Below, piece by piece: positions 10,141-21,266 of a stretch of DNA of 64,000 bases. A program made the translations under genes and the position numbers. The notes beneath the pieces were generated by a model. The model saw only the letters and a list, made by a program, of their open reading frames with translations, did no database searches and had not been told where the DNA came from. This DNA is from Musa acuminata AAA Group (lineage: Eukaryota > Streptophyta > Magnoliopsida > Zingiberales > Musaceae), in the NCBI RefSeq assembly GCF_036884655.1, contig NC_088342.1:13327001-13391000 (forward strand). Reading direction: 5' to 3'. How positions within the stretch are numbered: position 1 is the first letter of the stretch; each line of letters opens with the position of its first letter.

Positions 10141-12141
10141 ATGGCGTCCTCTCCCTCCTCCTCTTATATCCATTCCCCCGGAGTTAGGGAGGGAAGTCCT
10201 CCTCCGCCCCTTGTTGAGTCATCTGACGGGGAGGCGGCATGGGCCCTTGAGGCCTTGATGTGGCTGCATGATCAGGACTCCTCTGTGAGTGAGTTGTCAC
10301 TGGTCGGACTCCGGGAGCTCTATGGTATCCCGGGGGACTACGTTCTTGGCGCTCCTAAACCGGGACAACGGGCGTACGACCCAGTCCCGAAGGGTTTCGC
10401 CTTAACCCTAGACGCCCTGGAGGTGGGTTTGCGCCTCCCCCTGCACCCCCTCATTGTGTCCTGCTTGTCTTTCTGGCGGATTTCGCCATCTTAAGTGGCG
10501 CCGAACTCTTGGCGTTACTTGGTGGTATTCTTGGGGGAATGCCACTACGCCCATATCGCCCCCACCCTCAACCTTTTTCTTTCCTGTTATCGCCTTACCA
10601 AGGGTTCGGGGGGTTACTTTTTATCTGTCCGGAAGGGCTTCCGAGTCGGAGGGGCCCCTTCTAATAATAAAGGGTGGAAGGGGAGGTTTTGTTACGTCAG
10701 CCGCACATAGGACTGGGGTTTCGGAGTTCGTTGGTCTGCGAGGGCGATCGACAACACCACCCCATGTTTGGGCGAAGCGGAGCGCCTCAACCTGGGGAGG
10801 CTCAGGGAGATTCTCCCCAGGTCCCAGTCCCTCCGGAACATGACCGAGGAGTGGCTGGTCGAGGCAGGTCTCAGCCCGATGCCTCTGGGTACGTTAGTCG
10901 ACGTTTGGTTCGGGTATTCGCGTGGTTCATCCTTGGTGCTGACGCTTTTCTCATCTTTTGCAGAAATGGTGAACCTTCGGTCACTCCTTGGAAATGATGC
11001 GCCGCAAGCCCCTCCTCCAGCACCGCCGACCGACTCGCAAGCCCCTCCTCCAGCGCTGCCGACCGACTCGCAGCCCGGCACGAAGGATGCCCCACTGGAG
11101 GTCGAGGCCGGGCGCCCTCGGAAGAAGGCGAAGGCGGCACCTTCAAAGGGGGCTGAGGAGGGCCCCCGTTAGGGCGAGGCTGGGCCTAGCCGGCGTGCGG
11201 CTGGGAAGGATCTGCGGCCGACCTCCGTACACGACTTGTGCCGTTCCTGACGCGGCTGGTAGGGGGGGTTCCACTCGGGAGGCCCAGCGACCCCCTGGTC
11301 GCCCGCTGGGGGGGTTTGTCCCGGGGGGACAGGGTGTGGGCCGGAGGGGACCCCACCGCAACATTCCTTCGAGGCGCGCTTCATCCCGACATCGCTCGGG
11401 ATTTATACGTCCTGCCCTTGGAGGCGTTGCTTAACAAGTCCGCCCAATCTTTGATCTAGGTAAGTGCTTCCCTTCTTGCTTTAGTTAGTTTTGTTCGTCT
11501 GACGCTGCCCCTTTTTAACCCGTCCTTTCCTTTCGCAGATCCTTCATTATGCGACGGCCCTGATGGACAGGGTGCGTGACGCCGGGCGGATCATCTGGGG
11601 TCTTATCAACCGTAATGCCGAGCTCCACCGCCAGGTCGAGGAGGTCCGTGCCGGGGCCGGTCCGGAGGCCGTGGCAGCCGCCGAGAGGCGCGCGGCGGAG
11701 TCTGAGGCAGAGGCAGCTCGCCTCTCGTCGGAGCTCGAGGCCTTGAAAAAAGCGAACGAGGAGCTCCAAAAAACAATAAAGTTGGAACGGGTCGAGCTCC
11801 GCTTGTTGAAGTCGGAGGCGAGCGCCCTCAGCAAGAAGCTGGAGGGGGCAAAGGCCGAAGCGAGAGCGACCTCGGAAGCATTGGCGGAGGAGGCCCGCCT
11901 TCGACCCGTCAAGGACAAGGAGCTCCTCGAGGCGTATAAGAAGTCCAAGGGATTCGAGCTTGGGCTCACACGGACGGGGCGGGTATCCTTTGAGTATGGA
12001 TACCGGATTGCCACGTCCTGTTTCTGCGCTCGTCATCCCGGCCTCGAGGTAGAGGGGAATCCCTTCACTTCTTACCCCGAGGATCAAGGGGTAGACATGC
12101 CCAAGGAGGTCCCCTTCGACGACCGATTAGATGCCCCGTGA
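10141..12141 (+). pseudogene. Antisense spliced ORF of Tat element (Transposase_28-like + coiled coil)
   Basis: This gene runs opposite to gag-pol. Exon 1 (10141-10888) has a GGATGGCG start and encodes a low-complexity start, then GLRELYGIPGDY, LRLPLHP and VAPNSWRYLVVFLG. This is the pattern of the plant family called 'putative gypsy type transposon' (Pfam Transposase_28, PF04195). Intron 1 is GTACGT...TTTTGCAG (10889-10963); exon 2 then continues with EMVNLRSLLG and a proline/alanine-rich linker. Intron 2 is GTAAGT...TTTCGCAG (11460-11538). Exon 3 (11539-12141) encodes about 110 residues of Glu/Ala/Leu-rich coiled coil and a conserved-looking tail ending RLDAP. In-frame TAA at 10492, TAG at 10708 and TAG at 11170 break it; the first two look like C-to-T changes of Gln codons. 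The intact molecular role is unknown. It ends 185 bp from the convergent end of pol. An AATGAAAAAGG stretch at 12231 may be part of its 3' end signal. Confidence 0.8.
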
Positions 12142-12325
12142 AAAGGGGGTTTTGTATTTTTGTTCTCTAAGGCGTTCAGCCTGATTTTGTAAGTGGGGGT
12201 CAAGTCTTGTAAGCTTGTTTTTTGAAATGAATGAAAAAGGTTGTTTTCCCCGCATTTGGCTCCTTACTTCGCTGGTCGGCAAGCTCCCTGAACAAATTCC
12301 TTACGGTTGTATGACTTCCTTTGCT

Positions 12326-14484
12326 TTAAACAAAGAATTTCTTAAGGTTCTGGACGTTCCAAGTTCTTGGCAAGGGAGAACCGTCCAATCTCGCGAGTCG
12401 GTATGTGCCCGGTCGGATTATCTCGACGACCCGATAAGGTCCTTCCCATTTGGGGGCTAGCTTCCCTCTTGCTCGGGTCGGGTCGCTGACCTCGGTCTTT
12501 TGCAGGACCAAGTCGCCTAACTTAATCGGCCGGGGTCGTACCTTTCTGTTGTAGACCCTTGCGACGGCTCTCTTGTAAGAGAGGGCCTTCAGGTGTGCGT
12601 TGGCGCGTCGTTCCTCGAGCATGTCGAGGCTGGCACGAAGTCCCTCGTTCGAGACTTCCTCGTCATAGCTCCTTGTCCGAAGGGTGGCAATAGCCACCTC
12701 GGGTGGCAAGACAACTTCGGTTCCGAACGTCAGGCTGTACGGGGACTCTCCAGTCGCGGTCTTGGGAGTGGTTCGCAGTGACCATAGGATGCTAGGGAGT
12801 TCGTCGACCCAGGCCGATCGGGCTGCAGACACTCTTCTTTTAAGTCCGTCCAAGATGGACCGATTGGTTACCTCCGCCAACCCGTTCGTCTGAGGGTGGG
12901 CCACCGAGCTGAACCTTAGCTGGATGCCATGACTGGAACAAAACTCCCGGAACCTTCTACCGGCGAACTGAGATCCGTTATCCGTAATAATGGTTTTGGG
13001 CAACCCGAACCGAGTCACTAGGTTTCTCCACACGAACTTCTCCATTTGATGTTCCGTGATTGTCGCCAATGGCTCGGCCTCGACCCACTTTGTGAAATAA
13101 TCCACTCCCATTATGATGTACTTCCGCTGCCCCGAAGCCGATGGGAAATGTCCGAGCAGGTCCAACCCCCACTGTGCGAACGGCCACGCGCATGCGATGG
13201 GGCTGAGTGGGATCGCGGGCTGTCGGGGTGCGCGAGCGTGTTCCTAGCACGGACCGCACCGCTGCGCGTAAGCTTTCACGTCCCGGCACATGGTCGGCCA
13301 GTAGTAACCTTGGCAGAGTATTTTGTGTGCCAAGGTTCGCTCGCCGATGTGTTCTCCGTAGACTCCCTCGTGGATCTCGGCCAGGATCGTCTGGGCCTCG
13401 TCGGGCTCCAAGCATCGTAGGAGGGGGTAGGTGAAGGACCGCCTGTAAAGCCGCCCACTCTCCTCAGTGTACCACGCGTGTGTGCGACGCAGGCGCCGAG
13501 CCGCAACTTCGTCGTGGGGAAGGGTCCCATCCCACTTGAAGCGTAGCAGCTCTTGTACCCATGTGATTGGCGCACTGCCGGGGGCCGTAGCTGCTACTTC
13601 GATGGCGCGGGCAGGAAGCTCCTCGATCTCCGGCCATGCTTCGTGGGTCGGCTTCGACGCCAGCTTAGCTAGCGCGTCGGCTCGCTCGTTCTCCTCCCTC
13701 GGAACATTAGACAACGTAAAATAAGGGAACTTAGCAGTCAGGTCCCTTACCCGTGCTAGGTATTTCGCCATGGTTGGGTCCCGAGCCTTGTATCCACCGC
13801 TGAGCTGCTCGGCCACAAGCTGCGAGTCGGTGAGGACGTGTATAGCAGCCACCTACATCTCGAGGGCCAATCTGAGTCCCGCTAGGAGCGCCTCGTATTC
13901 CGCTTCGTTGTTAGTGGCTTTAAACCCGAAGCGGAGGGAGCGCTCAAACGAGCGTCCGTCGGGGGCGAGCAGGACCAGCCCTGCGCCGGCACCCTTTGAG
14001 CTGGCCGAGCCATCCATGTGAAGAACCCAAGATTCGGGAGGTTGCTCGAGATCCCCGTCTGCCATCCGCGTTAACTCCACGATGAAGTCGGCTACCGCCT
14101 GGGCCTTGATGGCAGTCCTGGGCACGTATCTTATCTCATGTTCGCCGAGCTCCACCGCCCATTTGAGGAGCTGCCCTGCAACATTAAATTTAGATAAGAC
14201 CTGCCAAAGAGGTTGGTCGGTGATTACCTCCACCGGGTGGGCCTGAAAGTAAGGGCGCAACTTCCGAGCTGACAGCACCAGGGCGAGTGCGAGTTTCTCT
14301 ATCGGCGGGTAGCGCTCCTCGGGTTCATTCAGGACATGGCTGACGTAGTAGATCGGAAGTTGCTCGTCGGAGCTTTCTTTGATCAGGACAGAGCTGACTG
14401 CATGTGGGGAGGCCGCCAGGTAGAGGCCCAGCTTCTCCCCGGGAGAAACAGAGGCGAGTCGGGGGAGGCTGGCCAGGTGCTGCT
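12326..14484 (-). pseudogene. Gypsy pol, 3' half: RNase H, second RNase H, integrase
   Basis: Read from 14484 to 12326. The RT-linked RNase H remnant (YYVSHVLNEPEERYPPIEKL, about 14360-14300) comes first. A connection and a second RNase H-like domain follow, with HMDGSASSKGAGAGLVL (about 14020), NNEAEYEALLAGL and LTDSQL. The integrase comes next: an HHCC zinc finger (GERTLAHKILCQGYYWP then CGPC, about 13330-13250), then a DDE core with DYFTKW, ITDNGSQF and the Glu in NGLAEVTNR (about 12890). The C-terminal part (GDLVLQK, KWEGPYRV) ends at the stop at 12326. At least two frame breaks or stops, for example after CGPC near 13243, inactivate it. It continues the RT half at 22487, from which it is separated by the nested Copia. 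Confidence 0.9.
14480..14484. repeat. Target-site duplication CTGCT (left)
   Basis: CTGCT at 14480-14484 matches CTGCT at 22482-22486, flanking the Copia element exactly. Confidence 0.93.
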
Positions 14485-15714
14485 TGTTGAATCTCAGATT
14501 TTGATGATAAAATCAATTGATGGGTTAATTGATCTAATCCATATTATTGAGCTAAGTGTGCAGGATTAACTACGATAACCAGAAAACACAAAGCAAGTAT
14601 ACTGGAGTCAAGTTCGATGGACGTTTAAGAGTCCGAAGAATCGTCGGAGATGTTGCCGGAACCAATCGAGAAGAAATCGGGAACCTGTCGGAATTTTCGG
14701 AAGTTCGCCGAAGAGATCGTCGGAGGTTCACGGAGATCACCGAGAAGGCTCGGCTACTCGTTAAAGTCATCACAAGTTCGGGAGCTTGCTGGGAGTCCGT
14801 CGGAAGAAGTTCATCGGAAAGCTCGCCGAAACAAGACTCGACGTTCACGGTTGAAAGCTTGCTTAGGATGTGTTTTTTGTTATGTAGTTCACTTGTAATT
14901 AGGATTAGGATTAAGAGATAATCCTATATCCTGGTTAGGGGCCAACTGGGCCCAAAGTCAGATATGGTTTGGGCTAAAATTAAGCCAAACCAGTGAAATC
15001 GAAGAGCCAAGCGGTGGCACCGCCTGGCTGGGCGGTGGCACCGCCCAGCACCCGAGACCTGGGCGGTGACACCTCCTTGGCTGGGCGGTTGCACCGTCCA
15101 GCACCCGAGCGCTGGGCGGTGGCACCGCTTGGCTGGGCGGTGGCACCTCCAGCACCGAGAACCCAAAGAGAATTCAAATTTTGGAGCCCAAAATTTGAAT
15201 CCTCTTGAGGCCTATAAATACCCCTCAAATCTCAGCTGAGAGAACAACTTTTGAGCAGCAAGTAATTGAGAGAAAAGTCTTAGAAGAGTCTTTGCCTTTC
15301 TTGTTTTCATTTGCTAGTGTTCACCTCCTTCTTTCTTGCTGAAATCTGTAAGAGAGTGAACTGCTTGTAAAAGTTGTAAGAGGGGTATTCACCCTTCCCT
15401 TTCAAGAGATTTGCTAGTGGAAGGTGGGAGCCTCATCGAAGAGGGGCCTCGCAAGTGGATGTAGGTCACTTGACCGAACCACTTTAAAAACAGCGTAATC
15501 TCTGGTTTGCATTTCATTACTGCTATTTACATTACTGCAAACCCTCTTACTGCTTTATTTCCTCATTACATTTACTGCACAACTTTTCGAATACGCTTTT
15601 AAGTTAAGCACTTCCAATTCTGATTTCTTATCGTACGAAAGATTTGTCTAAAACCGAAGTTTTAATCCGCTGCACTAATTCACCCCCCCTCTTAGTGCCG
15701 CTCCGAACCTAACA
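14485..15714 (+). mobile_element. Copia 5' LTR
   Basis: It starts TGTTGAATCTC and ends CCGAACCTAACA. A TATAAATA box lies at 15213-15220, preceded by an array of GGCGGTGGCACCGCC dyads (15008-15150). A poly-C tract lies near the 3' end (about 15683-15689). An ORF track in this LTR is not conserved protein. Confidence 0.95.
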
Positions 15715-15716
15715 AG

Positions 15717-15728
15717 TGGTATCAGAGC
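15717..15728 (+). other. Primer-binding site, initiator Met tRNA
   Basis: TGGTATCAGAGC lies two bases after the 5' LTR and is a perfect 12-base complement of the plant initiator Met tRNA 3' end. Confidence 0.95.
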
Positions 15729-15766
15729 GAGGTTATCTCTCATATTTGGTTTAATACCCAAGAGAG

Positions 15767-17341
15767 ATGGCTTACTCCGGCATGCAAGAGGGTCATTCTA
15801 TTGCACGACCACCTTTGTTTAATGGGTCGGATTACACATATTGGAAGACTCGCATGAGGATCTTCCTCATTTCTATGGACTTTGAGCTTTGGTCTATTGT
15901 CGAGAATGGATTTCAAAAATCTTCTCTTCCGATGAGCGAATGGAATGAATCGGAGAAGAAGGTTTTTGCTTTAAATGCAAAGGCTATGAATGCCTTGTTT
16001 TGTGCATTAGACAAAAACGAATTTAATCGTGTTTCAATGTGTGATTCGGCTTTTGATATTTGGAGAACTCTTGAGGTCACTCATGAAGGCACTAGCCGAG
16101 TGAAAGAGTCCCAAATCAACATCCTTGTGCACTCTTTTGAACTTTTCCGAATGAAACCAAGTGAGTCCATCGGAGACATGTACACCCGGTTTACGGATGT
16201 CATCAATGGACTCAAAGCTCTTGGTAAAGAATTTACTAACTTTGAATTAGTAACTAAAATCTTAAGATCCCTCCCTAAAAGTTGGGATCCAAAAGTTACG
16301 GCCATTCAAGAGGCCAAAGACCTTAAAGCATTCCCTCTTGAAGAGCTCATTGGGTCTCTAATGACCTACGAAATGACATGTCAAGCTCATGACGAGCTCG
16401 AGAACCCCCTTCCAAAGAACAGGAAGGATATGACACTCAAATCACAAGAAGACAACTTGAAAGGAACATCAAGTGATGAGGACAGTGACAATGACATTGC
16501 ACTTTTGACTCAAAAATTTAAAAAATATTTAAGAAAGAACAAATTTAAAAATAATATAAAAAATAAATTTGAACAAAAGAATGACCAAGTGATTTGCTAT
16601 GAATGCAAAAAACCGGGACACTACAAGAACGATTGTCCTCAAGCCAAAAAGAGGACATCAAAGAAGAAGGCGCTCAAGGCAACATGGGATGATTCAAGCG
16701 CGTCCGAAGAAGAGAAGTCCAACACCGAGCAAGTTGCTCATTACGCGCTAATGGCTTTAGGAGAAGAGGTATGTGATTTATTTAATGAAGATTTATCTTT
16801 TGAAGAACTCTCTATCGCTTTTCATGAATTATTTGATGAATGTAGAACTGTTAGCAAGAAGTTAAGTATCTTAAAGAAAGAGCATGCTTTGCTACAAGAT
16901 AAGTTTGATAGTCTTCAAACTCCTCCATGCTCTAAGTGTGAGCATTTAGAAGCAATAAAAAATAAAAATTTGCTTTTTAAGGAAACCTTAAACAAGTTTA
17001 AGGTTGGTAGCAAAGGATTAGATATGATCCTTGCACACAAGGGTCACATCGCAAATAGAAATGGAATTGGATTTGTAAAAGGATTACATCAAAATCCTAC
17101 CACTTTCATAAAAGGACCTGCATTACATGTTTCCTCCTATATGAAATGCAACTTCTGTTGCAAATCCGGACATATTGCCTACAAATGTCCATTTAGGAAA
17201 ATTAGTTCACAAAAATTAATATGGGTTCCTAAAGGAACTATAAAGGATTCAAAAATAAATAACAAGGTTAGTGGGTCAATTTTTGAGGCACCCAAAATCA
17301 AATGGGTACCTAAAAATCATCCTCACAAACCCACAAGCTAG
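15767..17341 (+). CDS. Copia gag polyprotein
   Basis: A 524-residue capsid protein of a Ty1/copia element, which packages the element's RNA in the cytoplasm. The ATG at 15767 opens the conserved MAYSGMQEGHS start 39 bases after the PBS. The UBN2-like capsid region spans roughly residues 15-210 (YWKTRMRIFL, ALDKNEFNRVS, MYTRFTDVI, LRSLPKSW). A lysine-rich stretch precedes a zinc knuckle CYECKKPGHYKNDC (about residue 280). A coiled segment follows, then a second knuckle-like CNFCCKSGHIAYKC (about residue 463). The ORF closes at TAG 17339-17341; pol opens in the +1 frame and overlaps it, so a frameshift or a lost base separates gag from pol. Confidence 0.93.
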   Translation: MAYSGMQEGHSIARPPLFNGSDYTYWKTRMRIFLISMDFELWSIVENGFQKSSLPMSEWNESEKKVFALNAKAMNALFCALDKNEFNRVSMCDSAFDIWRTLEVTHEGTSRVKESQINILVHSFELFRMKPSESIGDMYTRFTDVINGLKALGKEFTNFELVTKILRSLPKSWDPKVTAIQEAKDLKAFPLEELIGSLMTYEMTCQAHDELENPLPKNRKDMTLKSQEDNLKGTSSDEDSDNDIALLTQKFKKYLRKNKFKNNIKNKFEQKNDQVICYECKKPGHYKNDCPQAKKRTSKKKALKATWDDSSASEEEKSNTEQVAHYALMALGEEVCDLFNEDLSFEELSIAFHELFDECRTVSKKLSILKKEHALLQDKFDSLQTPPCSKCEHLEAIKNKNLLFKETLNKFKVGSKGLDMILAHKGHIANRNGIGFVKGLHQNPTTFIKGPALHVSSYMKCNFCCKSGHIAYKCPFRKISSQKLIWVPKGTIKDSKINNKVSGSIFEAPKIKWVPKNHPHKPTS

Positions 17342-20300
17342 GAGCAAGAGATGGTATCTCGATAGTGGATGCTCAAGACATATGACTGGAGATCCATCTC
17401 ATTTCTCTATGCTCACTAGCAAAGAAGAAGGGTACGTCACCTTCGGAGACAACAACAAAGGCAAAATCATTGGCAAGGGAACTATTGGTAACAAATTTAG
17501 TTTTTCCATTGATGATGTTTTACTAGTTGATGGATTGAAACATAATCTCTTGAGTATTAGTCAACTATGCGATAAAGGTTATATCGTTAGATTTGAATCA
17601 AATATGTGCATTATTGAAAAACCAAATCATAACATGACTATGATTGCTTTAAAGCAAAATAATGTCTATACCATCAATCTTGATGAACTAAGTAATGAAA
17701 TGTGTTTCTCCACCGTAAATGATGATGCTTGGCTTCGGCATAGGAGATTAGGCCATGCAAGCATGAAAACAATATCTAAAATCTCATCTCAAGAATTAGT
17801 ACGAGGGATTCCGAATATAAAGTTTATTAAGGATAAGGTATGCGATGCATGTCAACTAGGCAAACAAATAAAAACAAGCTTCAAACCAAAAAATCAAATT
17901 AGCACCACTAGACCGTTACAATTGATCCATTTGGACTTATTTGGACCAATTGATACAATAAGTCTAGGTGGAAGCAAATATGCTTTTGTGATTGTGGATG
18001 ACTACTCTAAATACACTTGGACCTATTTCTTAGCTCACAAAAGTGATTGCTTCAAGTGTTTCTCTAAATTTTGTAAACTCACTCAAAACTAAAAATGTTT
18101 CATGATTTCATCAATTCGGAGTGATCACGGTGGCGAATTTCAAAACCGTAACTTTCAAAATTTTTGTGAAGTTAATGGATACAATCACAACTTCTCCACT
18201 CCGAGGAATCCCCAACAAAATGAAGTAGTTGAAAGAAAAAATAGAAACCTACAAGAAATGGCAAGAACTATGTTAAATGAACATAGTTTACCTAAGTATT
18301 TTTGGGCCGAAGCCGTAAATACGGCTTGCTACATCATGAATAGTGTCCTATTAAGACCATCCTTATCAAAAACTCCCTATGAATTGTGGAATAACAAAAA
18401 ACCAAATATTTCCTATTTTAAAGTTTTTGGTTGTAAATGCTTTATTTTGAATGAAAGAGATGTCTTAGGAAAATTTGATGCTAAATCCGATGAAGGCATC
18501 TTTCTTGGTTACTCTTCCGTTTCTAAGGCTTTTCGGGTTTTTAACAAAAGAACGTTAGTAATAGAAGAGTCTATTCAGGTAGTTTTTAATGAAATTTCTA
18601 ATTTAAAGAAAAATGATTTTGATGATGATCTTGGTTTTGATAATTTGAATTTAAATGAACCTCCTCCTCAAAATAGCAACTTGGATGCAACTTCTTCCGA
18701 AATTTCCTTACCTAAAGAATGGAAGTATATAGATGCTCATCCGAAGGAGCTAATTATAGGAGATACATCAAAAGGGGTTCAAACTCGTTCCTCTTTCAAG
18801 AATTTTTGTGCTAATGCCGCCTTCCTTTCTCAAATTGAACCTAAATGCATTGACGAGGCCATAAAAGATGATTTTTGGGTTATTGCAATGCAAGAGGAAT
18901 TGAATCAATTTGAGAGGAATAAGGTATGGAAGCTTGTTCCTAGACCAAGTGACCACTTAGTCATAGGTACTAAGTGGGTCTTTAGAAACAAGCAAGACGA
19001 AAATGGTATCGTGGTTAGAAACAAGGCTAGATTAGTGGCCAAAGGTTTCAACCAAGAAGAAGGTATCGATTACGAAGAAACCTTCGTTCCCGTGGCTCGA
19101 TTAGAAGCCATAAGGATGCTCCTTGCCTATGCTAGTAGTAATAATTTTAAACTATTTCAAATGGATGTCAAAAGTGCTTTCTTGAATGGTTTTATTTCCG
19201 AAGAAGTATATGTCGAACAACCTCCCGGATTTGAAAATTCTCTTCTTCCTAATCATGTATTCAAATTGACTAAGGCCCTCTATGGCTTGAAACAAGCTCC
19301 TAGAGCTTGGTATGAAAGGCTTAGTTCCTTTCTTATTTTAAATAATTTTACTAAAGCCAAGGTTGATACTACATTGTTTATTAAACATTTTAAAAATAAT
19401 TTTCTTATTGTGCAAATTTATGTTGACGATATTATTTTTGGCTCTTCGGATGAATCACTATGTGAATCATTTGCCAAATGTATGAGTCTTGAATTTGAAA
19501 TGAGTTTAATGGGTGAATTAACTTTCTTTTTGGGATTACAAATCAAACAACTTAGTGATGGTATATTTCTTAACCAATCTAAATATACATTAGAATTGTT
19601 AAAACGATTTAACATGGATAATTCAAAAGCAATAAACACCCCTATGAGCACTGCAACTAAGTTAGATATGGATGAAAATAGTGAAAATTTCGATCAAAAA
19701 ACATATAGGGGAATGATAGGTAGTCTACTCTACCTCACCGCGACTAGACCGGATATTATGTTTAGTGTAGGACTTTGTGCTAGGTTTCAATCTAATCCTA
19801 AATTATCTCATCTTAAGAGTGTTAAAAGAATATTTAGGTATCTTAAAGGAACTCCAAATTTAGGATTGTGGTATCCAAAATCTGAAAAATTCGATCTAAT
19901 AGCTTATGCAGATGCCGATTTTGGCGGATGCATGATAGATAGAAAAAGTACATCCGGAACATGCCAATTTTTAGGACATGCACTTGTTTCTTGGACTTCC
20001 AAGAAACAAAATTCAGTTGCACTATCTACGGCGGAAGCCGAATACATTGATGCAAGTGCATGTTGTGCACAAGTTGTTTGGATGAAAAATACATTAGAAG
20101 ACTATGGAATTCACTTTAAAAACATTCCCATAAAATGTGATAATACTAGTGCCATATGTCTTACTAAAAATCCATTTCAGCACTCTAGAACTAAGCACAT
20201 CGACGTTAGGCATCATTTCATACGCGATCATGTCCTTAACAATGATGTTGTTCTAGAATTCATTGACACAAAGCATCAATTAGCAGATATATTTACAAAA

Positions 20301-20369
20301 GCTTTGAACGAAGATCAATTTGAATTCATTAAAAGGGAATTAGGTATGTTAAATTGTCCCAAAGAATAA
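17271..20369 (+). pseudogene. Copia pol (protease, integrase, RT, RNase H), one internal stop
   Basis: One frame from 17271 to 20369 is interrupted only by TAA at 18090-18092. In order: the protease motif WYLDSGCSRHMTGD (17354-17395); the GAG-pre-integrase zinc region (LRHRRLGHAS ... CDACQLGKQ, about 17730-17870); the integrase core with D in HLDLFGPI, D in IRSDHGGEF (18117) and E in VVERKNR (18222); RT with [21 protein letters not shown] and catalytic YVDDIIFGS (about 19420); RNase H with YADADFGG (about 19910), STAEAEYI and the terminal LADIFTKAL. The stop falls between the first and second integrase Asp; the related copy near 39755 has a sense codon there. The rest is unusually well preserved for this window. 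Confidence 0.93.
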
Positions 20370-20411
20370 ATGTGTTTGAATGGATTTTTCGTAAAGTTTT
20401 TCATTCTCTCT

Positions 20412-20556
20412 GATCAAGATTTTATGATTTTATGAATCTCGAAATTGATTTTGATGGCTTGATCAAGATTAATGATTTTATGAATCTCGAAATTGATTTT
20501 GATGGCTTGATCAAGATTAATGATTTTATGAATCTCGAAATTGATTTTGATGGCTT
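20412..20556. repeat. 48-bp tandem repeat, three units
   Basis: Units start GATCAAGAT at 20412, 20461 and 20509 and share TTTATGAATCTCGAAATTG. The second and third are identical over 48 bp. It lies in the Copia 3' spacer, 43 bp after pol ends. Confidence 0.93.
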
Positions 20557-21253
20557 GATTATGAGTTTCAAGTTGACAATTTGAATGAGTTTGTATTCGA
20601 ATGATGATCTTGACTTATTGGAGTTACTACTTGAATTTTTTAATCACGATCTCTTCCTTGTACATCTACAATTTTTTATTATAGAAAGAAGAGATTTGAT
20701 AAAATGGATGAATGTTGAATTTTCCTTTATGATGAACTCGACATAAACATTTTAGCATACTTAATTTTGGATGATAAAATTTTTGTATGATCAATGTTAT
20801 AATCACAAATTATGTGCTTCAAGTCTCATTCCCTTTTTGTTGATGACAAAGGGGGAGAAAAGTGATGACTTGTACCATTTTGATAGCATGACTTATATAA
20901 AAATTGATTGATCCTTGAGAATGTCTTATATGCCTTGCAAAATCCTTGAGAATATCACAAGATTGATTGATCATATTGAAAGCATGCCTTACATCTATAT
21001 CATGAAATTCATGTTGAAAATCTTTATCTCCTATCGTAGTAAAAATCGTCCCATATCATTTGACTTATGATTTTCATCGAAGTTTCGCATTTACTATTGC
21101 TTAATGAGAATAACGATAAGTTCTACGGTTAGAACTTATCGGTTTATGCTTGAATTCAATGGATGAAATTCAAGTGTTTTCATCTTCTCATAATATGGCA
21201 TATAGATAGGGGGAGTTATGTTTAACTCCGTCATCAATTGATTGTCATCATCA
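20557..21253 (+). other. Copia 3' spacer, non-coding
   Basis: An AT-rich region between pol and the 3' LTR containing 'tttttgttgatgacaaagggggagaaa' (near 20836), an internal G-rich purine stretch like the true PPT. No env-like ORF longer than background is visible. Confidence 0.7.
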
Positions 21254-21266
21254 AAAAGGGGGAGAT
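21254..21266 (+). other. Polypurine tract of Copia
   Basis: AAAAAGGGGGAGA followed by T lies immediately before the 3' LTR start TGTTGAATC at 21267 and is the expected plus-strand primer. Confidence 0.93.

Noticed and set aside
11515..12087. 190-aa and 155-aa minus-strand ORFs
   Set aside because: They are shadows of the coiled-coil exon on the + strand (11539-12141). Their leucine/arginine-rich content follows from the complement of GAG/GCC codons.
14556..14921. 121-aa ORF in the Copia 5' LTR, repeated at 21338-21703
   Set aside because: It lies in LTR sequence and is repeated only because the LTR is. Arginine/serine/glutamate-rich low-complexity protein with no family pattern; other LTR copies do not keep it open.
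20370..21253. Possible env-like ORF as in some SIRE elements
   Set aside because: No ORF above background is present in the spacer; it contains tandem repeats and AT-rich DNA only.
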